A stretch of DNA of 64,000 nt. It comes from Candidatus Palauibacter rhopaloidicola (lineage in GTDB: Bacteria > Gemmatimonadota > Gemmatimonadetes > Palauibacterales > Palauibacteraceae). Both the position numbers and the translations under genes were made by a program. Shown piece by piece: positions 51,771 through 60,693 of this stretch; the first letter of the stretch is position 1, and each line of letters starts with the position of its first letter. The stretch covers positions 1-64,000 of the forward strand of contig JAPPGH010000049.1 of the NCBI GenBank assembly GCA_026914155.1, read 5' to 3'. The notes under the pieces are model-generated. The model worked only from the letters and a program-made list of their open reading frames with translations, searched no databases and was not told the DNA's origin.

Positions 51771-52931
51771 GTGACGGGGGGCCCGGGGAGCGGCGCTTCC
51801 GGCGCCGCGCGGGGGAAGCTGGCCTTCGCCCTCTCGGGCGGCGGCGCGAGGGCCGCCTACCAGACGGGCGTGCTGAGCTACATCGGCAGGCGGCTGCCCC
51901 GACTTCGCGTCCCTCTCCTCACGGGCGTCTCGGCAGGCGCGATCAACGTGGGCTTTCTCGCCGCCTACGACGGGAACCTGCGCGGCGCGACACAGGCGCT
52001 GAAGCGCCGCTGGCTCTCGCTCACGACCGAGGAAGTGCTGCGCACCAATCCCGCTTCCCTGCTCAAGGTGGGCGTGCGACTCGGGGGATCCCTTCTGGGC
52101 GGCGGAACCGGACTGAGCCCTCGTTTCCGGAGCCTCGTCGACACGTCGCCGCTGCGGGAGTTCATCGAACGCGACGTCGACCGCGGAGAGATCGGGACCC
52201 GGATCGAGGCGGGGGACCTCGAGGCGGTGGGGCTCACCGCGATGTCTTACCAGACGGGGCGCACGGTCCTCTTCGTGCAGGGAGACCCACAGTCGGCGCC
52301 CAGACCCGCGAGCTCACACTACCGACTCGTGCGGACGGACATCTCGGTGGATCACATCCTCGCCTCCGCGTCGATCCCGCTCGTGTTCCCGGCCGTCAAA
52401 CTCGGGCAGCAGTACTATGGAGACGGGAGCTTCCGGACCGCCGCGCCGCTGGCGCCCGCGATTCACATGGGGGCGGACCGCATCTTCACGATCTCGGCCC
52501 GCTACCGGCGGTCCGAACTGGAGGCGCGGGCGCCGGACACGACCGGATATCCGCCCCCGGCGAGAGTCCTGGGCCTGCTGCTGAATTCGGTCTTTCTCGA
52601 CACGCTGGACTGGGACGCGGCCGCCCTGCGCCGGATCAACCTCCTCGTCAACCGACTCCCCCGCGAGGTGTCCGAGCGGCAGGGACTGCGCCACGTCGAC
52701 CTGCTCATCCTGAGGCCCTCCCGGGATATCGGGAAGCTGGCCCGCGACTTCGAGATCGAACTTCCACCGGGGCTGAGGTTCCTCGTGCGGGGCCTGGGCA
52801 CGCCGGACATCAAGTCCGCCGACTTCGTGAGCTATCTCCTGTTCGAGAGCGAGTACATCCGGACGCTCGTGGAACTGGGAGCGTCGGATGCCGAAGCGAA
52901 CTGGGACCGCATCGAGGCGTTCCTCACCTGA
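51771..52931 (+). CDS. Patatin-like phospholipase
   Basis: 386 aa from a GTG. Motifs of the Ser-Asp dyad enzymes: oxyanion loop SGGGARAAYQTGVL, nucleophile elbow GVSAGAINVGF (Ser in G-x-S-x-G) and the acid in YYGDGSFRTAAPL. No signal peptide, so a cytoplasmic or peripheral lipid hydrolase is likely. Its TGA overlaps the CTG that probably starts the metallophosphoesterase gene, making a patatin/phosphoesterase/ATPase operon. Confidence 0.9.
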   Translation: MTGGPGSGASGAARGKLAFALSGGGARAAYQTGVLSYIGRRLPRLRVPLLTGVSAGAINVGFLAAYDGNLRGATQALKRRWLSLTTEEVLRTNPASLLKVGVRLGGSLLGGGTGLSPRFRSLVDTSPLREFIERDVDRGEIGTRIEAGDLEAVGLTAMSYQTGRTVLFVQGDPQSAPRPASSHYRLVRTDISVDHILASASIPLVFPAVKLGQQYYGDGSFRTAAPLAPAIHMGADRIFTISARYRRSELEARAPDTTGYPPPARVLGLLLNSVFLDTLDWDAAALRRINLLVNRLPREVSERQGLRHVDLLILRPSRDIGKLARDFEIELPPGLRFLVRGLGTPDIKSADFVSYLLFESEYIRTLVELGASDAEANWDRIEAFLT

Positions 52932-54049
52932 CTGCGCAACGGACGATCGTCCACTTCGCCGACCTCCATCTCGACTCCGCGTTCGCGTGGTGCGAAGCGA
53001 CGGGTGACGTGGCGCGGAGGCGGCGCGAGGCGCTTCGCGACACCCTGCTCGCGATCGTGGACCTCGTGCGCTCGACCGGCGCCGACGCGCTCTTCTGCGG
53101 AGGCGATCTGTACGAGCACGATCGCGTCACGCTGGACACGGCGAACTTCCTGCGGCAGACCTTCGCCTCCCTCGATCCGGTGCCGGTCTACATCGCGCCC
53201 GGCAATCACGACTGGTACGGGCCGACGAGCGTGTACGCGACAGGTGGCTGGAGCGGGAACGTCCACATCTTTCGCGATGCGGCGCTGCGGGCGGTCTCCC
53301 TCGCGCCGGGCATCACGCTGTGGGGCGCCGCGCACTGCGCTCCCGCCAACACGGACAACTTCCTCGGCGACGGCTTCCGGGTCTCCGGCGCGGGGGCGCA
53401 CGTGGCGCTCTTTCACGCAGCGGAACGGTCGTGGCTCGCGGCACAGGGTGAAGGGAAGGCGCCGCACGCCCCCTTCGAGACCGCCGAAATCCCGGACAGC
53501 GGCCTGAACCATGCCTTCCTCGGCCACTATCACCGGCCGGCGGATGGCGGGCACCACACCTATCCGGGTAACCCCGACCCGCTGCAGTTCGGAGAGGACG
53601 GGGAGCGCGGGCCCGTCGTGGCGACGATCGACGCGGAGGGCGAGGTCACGGGCGAGCGCCACGTGGTGGCGGTTACCCCGGTTCATGACCTGCGGCTGGA
53701 TGTCACGGGCCTCACGAGCCGCCAGCAGATTCGTGACGACCTCCGCGCGATGACGGAGAGCCTCGCGGGGCTCGCGCGCCTCACGGTGTGCGGCGACCTG
53801 GAGCCGTCGCTCGACCTCCAGGAGGACACGATCCGCGAACAGTTGCTGGACACGTTCGACGCCGTGCAGATCCGGAAAGTCGAATTGCACCTTGCCTACG
53901 ACCTCGACGAGATCCGCGGGGAGCCCACCGTACGGGGACAGTTCGTCGAAGATGTGCTGAGAGCGGAGTTGCAGGACGATGAGGAGCGCCGCGTCCTGCG
54001 GATGGGACTCCGGGCACTCGACGGCCGCGACGATCTCGAGGTGCTGTGA
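52928..54049 (+). CDS. YhaO/SbcD-like metallophosphoesterase, probable CTG start
   Basis: 373 aa if translation begins at the CTG overlapping the patatin stop (CTGA). Calcineurin-fold motifs run in order: HFADLHLDSAFAW, GGDLYEHDRV, IAPGNHDWYG and LGHYHRPADG, plus GNPDPLQFG, as in Mre11/SbcD/YhaO nucleases. The first canonical start, GTG 53009, would delete the D-x-H metal-binding motif, and no ATG, GTG or TTG lies in frame before it within the overlap; the CTG has GAGG about ten bases upstream. The ATP-binding partner follows with a TGATG overlap. Role: DNA end processing, by family. Confidence 0.85.
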   Translation: MTAQRTIVHFADLHLDSAFAWCEATGDVARRRREALRDTLLAIVDLVRSTGADALFCGGDLYEHDRVTLDTANFLRQTFASLDPVPVYIAPGNHDWYGPTSVYATGGWSGNVHIFRDAALRAVSLAPGITLWGAAHCAPANTDNFLGDGFRVSGAGAHVALFHAAERSWLAAQGEGKAPHAPFETAEIPDSGLNHAFLGHYHRPADGGHHTYPGNPDPLQFGEDGERGPVVATIDAEGEVTGERHVVAVTPVHDLRLDVTGLTSRQQIRDDLRAMTESLAGLARLTVCGDLEPSLDLQEDTIREQLLDTFDAVQIRKVELHLAYDLDEIRGEPTVRGQFVEDVLRAELQDDEERRVLRMGLRALDGRDDLEVL

Positions 54050-56925
54050 TGCGCTTCGAGTCCGTAACGGCCCACCGCTTCGGCCCCTTCCGCGACGAGA
54101 CGCTGGAACTGGCGCCGGGAATGAACGTCGTCTTCGGCCGCAACGAGGCCGGCAAATCGTCATGGCACGCGGCGCTGTACGCCGGGCTCTGCGGCATGCG
54201 GCGCGGCAAGGGGGCGATGCGGAAGGAGGAGAAGAGGTTCGCGGAGCGCCACAAGCCCTGGGACAGCGACGAGTGGGAGATCGGCGCCGTCGTCGCGCTC
54301 GAGGACGGACGGCGCGTGGAGTTGAGGCACGACCTCGCGGGAAGGATCGAGAGTTCCGCGGAGGACACGAGCGTCGCGGGACGGGACTATTCGCACGAAA
54401 TCCTGTTCGACGGGGCCCCGGACGGGTCGCGGTGGCTGGGTCTGAACCGCCGCTCGTTTCTCGCCACGGCCTGTGTGCGCCAGGCGGACATTCTCAAGGT
54501 CCGGGACGATCCCGAATCGCTGCAGGAAGACATGCAGCGCGCGGCGGCGACGGCGGGGGTGGACCAGACGGCGGCTGCAGCGCTGCAACGGCTCGAGGAC
54601 GTGCTCCGCGAACGCGTCGGGTCTACCCGAGCTCCGACGAAGCCGCTCATGACGACCGCGCGGCGGGTGGCGGAAGCGCGCGAGGCTCTGGAGACGGCCC
54701 GCGAGGCGCACCGCGATTTCCAGGAGCGTCGCGCCGAGGTTGAAACGCTGGAACGAGCGGCGACGGAAGCCCGGCGCCGCGTGGAGGCGGCGGAGGCCGC
54801 GCTCGTGAGCGTGGAGGCGGAGGCGCTCGCGGAGCGGCTGCGGGAGGCGCGGACCCTGCACGATCAGTTCCCCGACGGGGCGCCGCATCCGATTCCCGAG
54901 GGCGGCGGGCTGACGAGAGCGGTCACCGAAGCGCTCACCACGTGGCGTAACCTCCCGGCTCCGGTGGAGCTGACCGGGCCCTCGGCGCGCGAGATCGAGG
55001 AGACGGTCGAGGGGGCCGATGCGGAGCTTGCGGCGGCGCGGGCGGTTATCGCGGAGGCCGCCGCCGCGGAAGCCGAGGCTCGGCTCGCCGGTGCGCGCGA
55101 GCTGCAGGTGCTCTTCCCGGACGGCGGCCCCCGGGTCTCTCCGGAGGAGGATGCGCGCCTGGGGGAGATCCGCGACGCGCTCCGCGCCTGGGAGTCGCTT
55201 CCCCCGGTTGAAGCGCCGGCCGGCCGGAACGTGGAGGAACTCGAGGAAGAGTTGGCCAGCCTCGAAGAGAGACGGCGGGCGCCGCCCATGGAACGTCCGG
55301 CCGCGCGACCCGGCATGTGGCTGGCTTCTTCGGCGGTCGTGGCGGCAGGGGGCCTCGTCCTCGCGCTGCTGGCGCCCGATTCGCGCTCTGCGGGGCTGAT
55401 CCTGTTCGCCGTCGGGGCGGGAGGCGTCCTGTTACACAGGTTCGCGAGGACACGCACCGACCGCTCGGAGATCGCGCTCGCCCTGGACGTGCGCCACGAC
55501 AGTCTCCGGCGCGAACTCGCGTCGGCGCGCGCGGAACGGAAGCGCTACGAGGACGGGCGCCAGCATCGGCGCGAGGCGGTCGGCCGCATGCGCGAACTCG
55601 CCGATCCGGAGAGCGCGGCGGCCGCCGAGCCGGAAACGCTCGCGGACGCCCTGCGCCGCCAGGCGGAGTCCCGGCAGGCCAGACGAGAAATGGCCGCGCA
55701 GCTGGGCGCGCAGTGGGACGAGCTGCAGGGCCTGCTGGCCGGCTCGTCCTTCGACGCACTTGTCGCCGAGACGGATCGGCTGCGCGCCGCGGCCGATGCC
55801 CTCGTCGCGGATACGGCCGAAACCGCGCTCGCGGACGCGAGGGCGCGGGGCATCACGCGGGCAGAGTTGGGCGAACTCGAGCGGCGGACCGCCGAGCGAC
55901 GCCGAGCGTGGAGCGACGAGCGAGCGCGGCGCCTGGCGGCGGAGACGCGGGACGCGCAGCGGTCGGAACGTGCCGCCGATGCCGGAGACAAGCTGCGCGA
56001 AGCCGGCGCGCGCGTTGGTGTGGCGGCCGAAGATCCCGGGGATCTGGCAGCCGCGCTCGAGCAGTGGCGCGCCGGCCGGGAGCGGGTGCTCGAGGAAGCC
56101 GGCGAGCGCAACGAGTCATGGGATCGCCTGCAACAGTTGCTCGGCGAGCGGACGCTGGATGAGTTCGCGGGCGAGGTGGAGCGACGCCGCCTCCGGGCCG
56201 CCCGGCTCGTCGCCCGGAGCGGAGCGGACGTCGGCGAGGCTCGGGCGGGACGGGTCACCGAGGCTACGCTGCAGAATCTGAAGCGGGAGGCGGAGGCGGC
56301 CCGCGAGGGGGTGCTGCGGGCGGGCGGCCAGCTCACCGAACGCGAACACCATCTACCCAGCGTCGCGGACGCGGAAGACGAGCTGGCGGCGGCCGAGCGG
56401 GCACAGGAGAGGATCGAGCGTCTCAAGGACACGCTGGACCGCACGATCGGATTCCTCGAAGAGGCGCAGGAGCGGGTACTGCGCGACATCGCGCCCATCC
56501 TGACGCAGACGGTGCTCGAATGGCTGCCCGGGGTGACGGACGACCGCTACACGGGCTGCCGCATCGATCCCGAGAATCTGCTCGTCGAGGTCCGGACGCC
56601 GGGCGGGCGCTGGCGTTCCGCCGAACTGCTCTCCCATGGCACAGCGGAGCAGATCTACCTGCTGCTCAGGTTCGCGCTCTCACGGCATCTCACCGGGGAA
56701 GGCGAGAGCTGTCCGCTCATCCTCGATGATGTCGTCGGCGCTTCCGACGCGGTACGGAAACAGGCGGTACTGCGCACGCTGCACGCCCTCGCGCGCTCGA
56801 CCCAGGTCATCCTCTTCACGCACGAGGATGATGTGCGGGACTGGGCACGGGAGAACCTCGCGGGATCCGACGCCCGCCTCATCGAACTCACCGAGCGGAG
56901 GAACGGGCCGGCCGCCGCTACTTGA
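54049..56925 (+). CDS. YhaN/SbcC-like ATPase with coiled coil and membrane hairpin
   Basis: 958 aa, SMC/Rad50-like. Walker A is FGRNEAGKSSWH near residue 31; the C-terminal signature is LLSHGTAEQIYLLLRFALS and Walker B is SCPLILDDVVGASD. The centre is a long Ala/Arg/Glu coiled coil interrupted by two hydrophobic segments (WLASSAVVAAGGLVLALLAP and GLILFAVGAGGVLL, about residues 424-466), a feature of YhaN rather than SbcC. Two copies of a roughly 75-residue unit containing R-x2-R-x-L-x3-FPDG-x-P and a W-x2-LP segment lie in tandem before the membrane hairpin. The start ATG overlaps the phosphoesterase stop, indicating a stoichiometric complex. Confidence 0.87.
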   Translation: MRFESVTAHRFGPFRDETLELAPGMNVVFGRNEAGKSSWHAALYAGLCGMRRGKGAMRKEEKRFAERHKPWDSDEWEIGAVVALEDGRRVELRHDLAGRIESSAEDTSVAGRDYSHEILFDGAPDGSRWLGLNRRSFLATACVRQADILKVRDDPESLQEDMQRAAATAGVDQTAAAALQRLEDVLRERVGSTRAPTKPLMTTARRVAEAREALETAREAHRDFQERRAEVETLERAATEARRRVEAAEAALVSVEAEALAERLREARTLHDQFPDGAPHPIPEGGGLTRAVTEALTTWRNLPAPVELTGPSAREIEETVEGADAELAAARAVIAEAAAAEAEARLAGARELQVLFPDGGPRVSPEEDARLGEIRDALRAWESLPPVEAPAGRNVEELEEELASLEERRRAPPMERPAARPGMWLASSAVVAAGGLVLALLAPDSRSAGLILFAVGAGGVLLHRFARTRTDRSEIALALDVRHDSLRRELASARAERKRYEDGRQHRREAVGRMRELADPESAAAAEPETLADALRRQAESRQARREMAAQLGAQWDELQGLLAGSSFDALVAETDRLRAAADALVADTAETALADARARGITRAELGELERRTAERRRAWSDERARRLAAETRDAQRSERAADAGDKLREAGARVGVAAEDPGDLAAALEQWRAGRERVLEEAGERNESWDRLQQLLGERTLDEFAGEVERRRLRAARLVARSGADVGEARAGRVTEATLQNLKREAEAAREGVLRAGGQLTEREHHLPSVADAEDELAAAERAQERIERLKDTLDRTIGFLEEAQERVLRDIAPILTQTVLEWLPGVTDDRYTGCRIDPENLLVEVRTPGGRWRSAELLSHGTAEQIYLLLRFALSRHLTGEGESCPLILDDVVGASDAVRKQAVLRTLHALARSTQVILFTHEDDVRDWARENLAGSDARLIELTERRNGPAAAT

Positions 56926-56931
56926 AGACGG

Positions 56932-57933
56932 CTACTTGAAGACCTTGTAGTCGGTCGAGTGGCCCGGGTTCACCTTCGCGGTCGGGTCGATGTGGTGGAC
57001 CGCGTTGTTCACGGCGACCGCGGCCTCGCCGAAACCGGTGGAGATCAATTCCAGCTTCCCGTCGTAGGTGGCGATGTCGCCTGCCGCATAGACGCCGGGG
57101 ATGTTCGTGCGCATGCGCGAGTCCACGACGATGCACCTCTTCCGCAGCTCGAGCCCCCACTCGGCGATCGGCCCGATGTTCGGAACGAAGCCGATCAGAG
57201 CGATGATATCGTCCACCTCGATTCGCTCCGTTTCCTTCGTTTTCGTGTGTCGGACCGTCGCGGCCTCCACCCGCTCGCCGCCGTGAATTTCCGTCACCGT
57301 GTAGAAGGTCCGGAGCCGCAGTTCGCCCCGTTCATGCGCCCCTTCGACCTGGGCGACCGTGCTCTCGTGAGCCCGATAGCGGTCCGTCCGATGGATATGC
57401 GTGAGTTCGCCGGCGATGTTCCTCAGCGCCCAACTCCAGTCGAAGGCGGAGTCTCCCCCGCCGACGAGGAGGACGCGTTTCCCGCGGAACACCTCGGGGT
57501 CCTTCACGATCGTCGCGAGGCCCCGGTTCAGGAACTCATCCCACCCCGGCACGCGCAGAGTCCGGCTCTTGAAGGCGCCCTTGCCCCCCGCGATGACGAC
57601 GGTGCGCGTGGGCCGCGGACCCTTGTCCGTGCGAAGATCGAAGTGGCCGTTACCCGGATTGAGTTCGAGGACGCGCTCCTCGAGGCAGACCTCCGCGTCG
57701 AACTGCAGGCCCTGCGTGACGAGCTCCCGCGCCAGATCCTTGGCGAGCACACGGGGGAAACCGGCCACATCGAAGACATCCTTCTCGGGGTACAGCGCCG
57801 TCAGCTGGCCCCCGAGTTCGGGAAGGACATCTATGATGCGGGCCGAGACGCCGCGCATGCCGGCGTAGAACGACCCGTACAGGCCGGTCGGACCGCCGCC
57901 GATGATGGTAATGTCGACTGTTTCTTTTTCCAC
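56932..57933 (-). CDS. Ferredoxin--NADP(+) reductase, thioredoxin-reductase-like
   Basis: 333 aa from the GTG at 57933; a TTG at 57939 would add two residues. FAD-binding IIGGGPTGLYGSFYAGMRG, the NADP-binding VLLVGGGDSAFDWSW and the C-terminal FAD motif GVYAAGDIATYDGKLELISTGFGEAAVAVNNAVHHIDP are clear. There is no C-x-x-C active-site pair, so this is the YumC-type FNR, transferring electrons between NADPH and ferredoxin or flavodoxin. It converges with the YhaN-like gene with a six-base gap. Confidence 0.92.
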   Translation of the reverse strand: MEKETVDITIIGGGPTGLYGSFYAGMRGVSARIIDVLPELGGQLTALYPEKDVFDVAGFPRVLAKDLARELVTQGLQFDAEVCLEERVLELNPGNGHFDLRTDKGPRPTRTVVIAGGKGAFKSRTLRVPGWDEFLNRGLATIVKDPEVFRGKRVLLVGGGDSAFDWSWALRNIAGELTHIHRTDRYRAHESTVAQVEGAHERGELRLRTFYTVTEIHGGERVEAATVRHTKTKETERIEVDDIIALIGFVPNIGPIAEWGLELRKRCIVVDSRMRTNIPGVYAAGDIATYDGKLELISTGFGEAAVAVNNAVHHIDPTAKVNPGHSTDYKVFK

Positions 57934-57963
57934 GCCCAAGCCGTTCAGGCCGTCCGGGGATCG

Positions 57964-58623
57964 TCAGGCCGCGCTCTTCCATTTCCGCCGGAGGCAATGC
58001 GTTCCGTAATCGATGATCGCCCAGGCCGACGTTACGCCGACGAGCAACACGAGTGCGGGAACATACCGAGGGTTGAAAATGAGGGCGAGGAGCGTAAGAA
58101 ACTGCAGACCGGTGGCGATTTTCCCCGGCCAACGGGGCTTGAAGGGGATGATGATGGAGACAAGCCGGGCCAGGAGATAGCACCCGGCCGTATAGAGATC
58201 CCGGAGGATCAGGATCAGGAACGAAACCCCGTCGAGGCTGCCCGCCGCCAGGAAGCCGGAAAGGGCGAGCAGGACGAAGAGCTTGTCGCAGAGCGGGTCG
58301 AGCAGGAGTCCGACCTGGGAGCGCGTCCCGCTCACGCGGGCGATGAACCCGTCGAGCACATCCGTGGCTCCCGCCGTGGCCACGAGCACGGCCATCATGC
58401 GGGGATCCGAGACCACGATGAAGGCGAGGCCGAGCGGTATGCGGCTCAGGGAAAGGAGATTGGACAGGGTCAGAAACCCCGGATCGTGTGTCTGTATCGG
58501 ATTCCTCCGCTTCGACCTGGTCGACGGACCCGCCCCACGCACGGGAAGATGCACGTTCCTGGGGCGGGTCTCCAGTGCCCCGGCGAGCGTCGCCGGGGGT
58601 TCGCCGAATGCCGCGTGGTCCAC
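57964..58623 (-). CDS. CDP-alcohol phosphatidyltransferase (PgsA-like)
   Basis: 219 aa. The CDP-alcohol phosphotransferase signature D-G-x2-A-R-x8-G-x3-D-x3-D is present in LDGFIARVSGTRSQVGLLLD plus PLCDK. Several hydrophobic helices follow (LFVLLALSGFLAAGSL; FLILILRDLYTAGCYLLARL; YVPALVLLVGVTSAWAII). The family makes phosphatidylglycerophosphate or related phospholipids in the inner membrane; the exact alcohol is an inference. The GTG start lies five bases after the ssb stop, so the two form an operon. An N-terminal basic tail of about 45 residues precedes TLSNLLSLSRI and may be partly untranslated. Confidence 0.88.
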   Translation of the reverse strand: MDHAAFGEPPATLAGALETRPRNVHLPVRGAGPSTRSKRRNPIQTHDPGFLTLSNLLSLSRIPLGLAFIVVSDPRMMAVLVATAGATDVLDGFIARVSGTRSQVGLLLDPLCDKLFVLLALSGFLAAGSLDGVSFLILILRDLYTAGCYLLARLVSIIIPFKPRWPGKIATGLQFLTLLALIFNPRYVPALVLLVGVTSAWAIIDYGTHCLRRKWKSAA

Positions 58624-58628
58624 GCGAC

Positions 58629-59003
58629 CTATTGCGGAAGCTCGGCGCTGCCGGTTGCGAGGTCGCCGCTGTCCGGCCGCGGGTCCAGCATCACCAGGTC
58701 CTCCACCACCACGTCCACGGTGGGGATCGCGATGCCGTCACGCTCGAACGATCCGTACTCGAGGTGGCCCTCGACGTAGAGGCGCGAGCCCTTCCGCACG
58801 TATTCGCCGACGGTCTCCGCCTGCCGGCGCCAGAACGTGAGACGGTGCCAATCGGTGCGGCGCTGGGTCTCCCCGTTCTTGCGAAACACTCGGTTGGTCG
58901 CGAGCGACAGGTGCGCGACGGCGGTGCCGGAGGCGGTCTCACGCACATCGGGGTCGCTGCCGGCGTTTCCGACGAGGATGACCCGGTTCACCGTTCTCGA
59001 CAT
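58629..59003 (-). CDS. ssb: Single-stranded DNA-binding protein
   Basis: 124 aa from an ATG at 59003 (MSRTVNRVILVGNAGSDPDV). One OB fold: AVAHLSLATNRVFRKNGETQRRTDWHRLTFW, AETVGEYVRKGSRLYVEGHLEYGSFERDG, IPTVDVVVEDLVML. The C-terminus ends SGDLATGSAELPQ, without the acidic DDDIPF-like tip that recruits repair proteins in the housekeeping SSB. It is shorter than usual SSBs, so it may be an accessory paralogue. It is co-transcribed with the phosphatidyltransferase gene. Confidence 0.9.
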   Translation of the reverse strand: MSRTVNRVILVGNAGSDPDVRETASGTAVAHLSLATNRVFRKNGETQRRTDWHRLTFWRRQAETVGEYVRKGSRLYVEGHLEYGSFERDGIAIPTVDVVVEDLVMLDPRPDSGDLATGSAELPQ

Positions 59004-59159
59004 GATGCTCTCCTTTGTGATGCGTGAATGGGCGCGACTGGGCGCAGCGAGGCACGCGAATCTCCGATCCGCGGGAGGGGCTTCAAACCGCTTCTCCGCC
59101 ACTGCCGGAGCTGGCCGGTCCCACCTTGACGCCGCGGCCGGAAGAGGGTCTGCTCAGGG

Positions 59160-60143
59160 ATGATTCGGACGGACCTCTCCTCTGACGTCTCGCGCATCCG
59201 GGCCCGGCGGGGCCTGATCCTGATTGCCTGCGCCATCGTCCTCTCGGCGACGATCTCCGTCATCGAGGTCATCGTCCGCGCGACGCTCGAAGGACCGCGA
59301 ATCACGGCGCTGGCCCATTCGGCGGAGGGGCTCGGTCCGGGTTCCGCCGTCTGGGTGGCCGGGAGGTCGGTGGGGCGCGTGCTGTCGATCTCCTTCCAGT
59401 CTCCCGAAGCGAACCGCCGCGACGCGTCGTTCGAGAGTCACGTCGTGATCGAAGCCGTCATCGACCGGGTCGCCGAACCGATCCTGCGCGCGGATGCCAC
59501 CGCCGACGTGCGCCCTTCGGATCTCGTGGCGCCCGTCGTCCTCTCCGTGAACCCGGGCACGGGCTCCGCACCTCCCTGGAACTACGCGGACACGCTGCAC
59601 GCTTCCGGTCCGCCGATCGAACCGGAGACGGTCATGGCGCTGGCGGACTCACTCCTGCGGGCGGTGCGCGCGCTCGAAGTCGACGCCTCCGAGGCGCAGG
59701 ACATGCTCGGTTCGGATCGGGGCTCGCTCGCCCGCTTCCGCGAGGATCCGGGCACGCTGGCCGGGCTGCGAAGCAGTCTCGAGTCGCTGGAGGAACTGTT
59801 TCAGCGGGACCTTCAGCGCTCATCGCTCGTCAGGCTCGCGACGGATACGCTCGTGAGCGCGGCCGCGCAACGCGTGCAGGAACGGTTCGCAGCCTGGGAG
59901 GCATCCCCGCAACTTGCGGACGGCGTCGGCACGGTCGGATCGACGGTAGAGGCGCTGGACGCGGCGATGTCGAGAGTCGCAGCGATCGTCGAGCGGCTGG
60001 ACCGCGGCGAGGGGACCGCGGGCCGGGCTCTCGTGGATGGGGAGATCCGACGCCAACTCGACGCCCTGCGCACCGCGGCCGCCGCCTTGGCGGAAGATCT
60101 CGGTTACAACCCGTCGCGCTGGCTACGAATCCGCGTCTTCTAG
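59160..60143 (+). CDS. MCE/MlaD-like membrane-anchored protein
   Basis: 327 aa. A single N-terminal transmembrane helix (LILIACAIVLSATISVIEVIV) is followed by an MCE-type beta domain (ITALAHSAEGLGPGSAVWVAGRSVGRVLSISF, VIEAVIDRVAEPILRADATADVRPSDLVAPVVLSVNPG) and a helical periplasmic tail with SLESLEELFQRDL and VEALDAAMSRVAAIVERLDRGEGTAGRALVDGEI, as in MlaD-type lipid-transport proteins. No MlaE permease or MlaF ATPase is adjacent. The ligand is presumably a lipid, by family. Confidence 0.72.
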   Translation: MIRTDLSSDVSRIRARRGLILIACAIVLSATISVIEVIVRATLEGPRITALAHSAEGLGPGSAVWVAGRSVGRVLSISFQSPEANRRDASFESHVVIEAVIDRVAEPILRADATADVRPSDLVAPVVLSVNPGTGSAPPWNYADTLHASGPPIEPETVMALADSLLRAVRALEVDASEAQDMLGSDRGSLARFREDPGTLAGLRSSLESLEELFQRDLQRSSLVRLATDTLVSAAAQRVQERFAAWEASPQLADGVGTVGSTVEALDAAMSRVAAIVERLDRGEGTAGRALVDGEIRRQLDALRTAAAALAEDLGYNPSRWLRIRVF

Positions 60144-60155
60144 CAGCCCGCCAGC

Positions 60156-60509
60156 TCAGATCCTCCGCTTCGGAAGACCGCCGTGGACGGCGAACCTGAG
60201 CAGTTCCGTCTTTCTGCCGCGCTTTCGCCGAACCCCGATGATGACGTGGTCGACGACCTGGTCGCGGTCTTCGATGGACACCGCCACGTCGACGGACCCA
60301 TCCGCGGCCGTGATCCGCGTCCGTACCGACCGGCCGGGTTCCGCATCCGCCGTACGCGCCGGATTGCGACACAGCGTCCGGGAGGAGCGGCGCCCTCCGG
60401 GCACCGGCCGTGACAGCTTCAACAAGCGGAACCAGTCGGGCTGATAGCTAATCCGCCACAGATTGCCGAGCTGGTCGAGTCCCCTTCCTTCGCGATTGTG
60501 TCTGGCCAT
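60156..60509 (-). CDS. Small conserved basic protein of unknown function
   Basis: 117 aa from an ATG at 60509 (MARHNREGRGLDQLGNLWRI). The conserved-looking block is SYQPDWFRLLKLSRPVP, RRSSRTLCRNPARTADAEPGRSVRTRI and a C-terminal beta part ending HGGLPKRRI. Arginine-rich; no signal. I recognise the general layout from small proteins in related genomes but know no function. It lies between the convergent MCE gene and the divergent rho promoter. A longer in-frame reading upstream is low-complexity and not favoured. Confidence 0.62.
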   Translation of the reverse strand: MARHNREGRGLDQLGNLWRISYQPDWFRLLKLSRPVPGGRRSSRTLCRNPARTADAEPGRSVRTRITAADGSVDVAVSIEDRDQVVDHVIIGVRRKRGRKTELLRFAVHGGLPKRRI

Positions 60510-60551
60510 CCGGCGCTCGAGGGTCGCGGTTACGGTTGCGGCGCGGTCGCC

Positions 60552-60580
60552 TTGACCGTGCCCGGCGGCACCATTATGGT
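60552..60580 (+). promoter_or_regulatory. rho sigma-70 promoter
   Basis: TTGACC (60552-60557) and TATGGT (60575-60580) are 17 bases apart. The expected start near 60587 leaves a leader of about 107 bases before the rho ATG, enough room for the autogenous attenuation known for rho in other bacteria. Confidence 0.6.
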
Positions 60581-60693
60581 CGGTGGGTCCACCTCGGACC
60601 ACATCCCCCGGCCGCAAGCAGGACACCTCACGAACCGACCATGCCGCACGCGGCGTGGCTGCAGCCCGGCTCACTCTCTTCCGGAGGCAGGCG

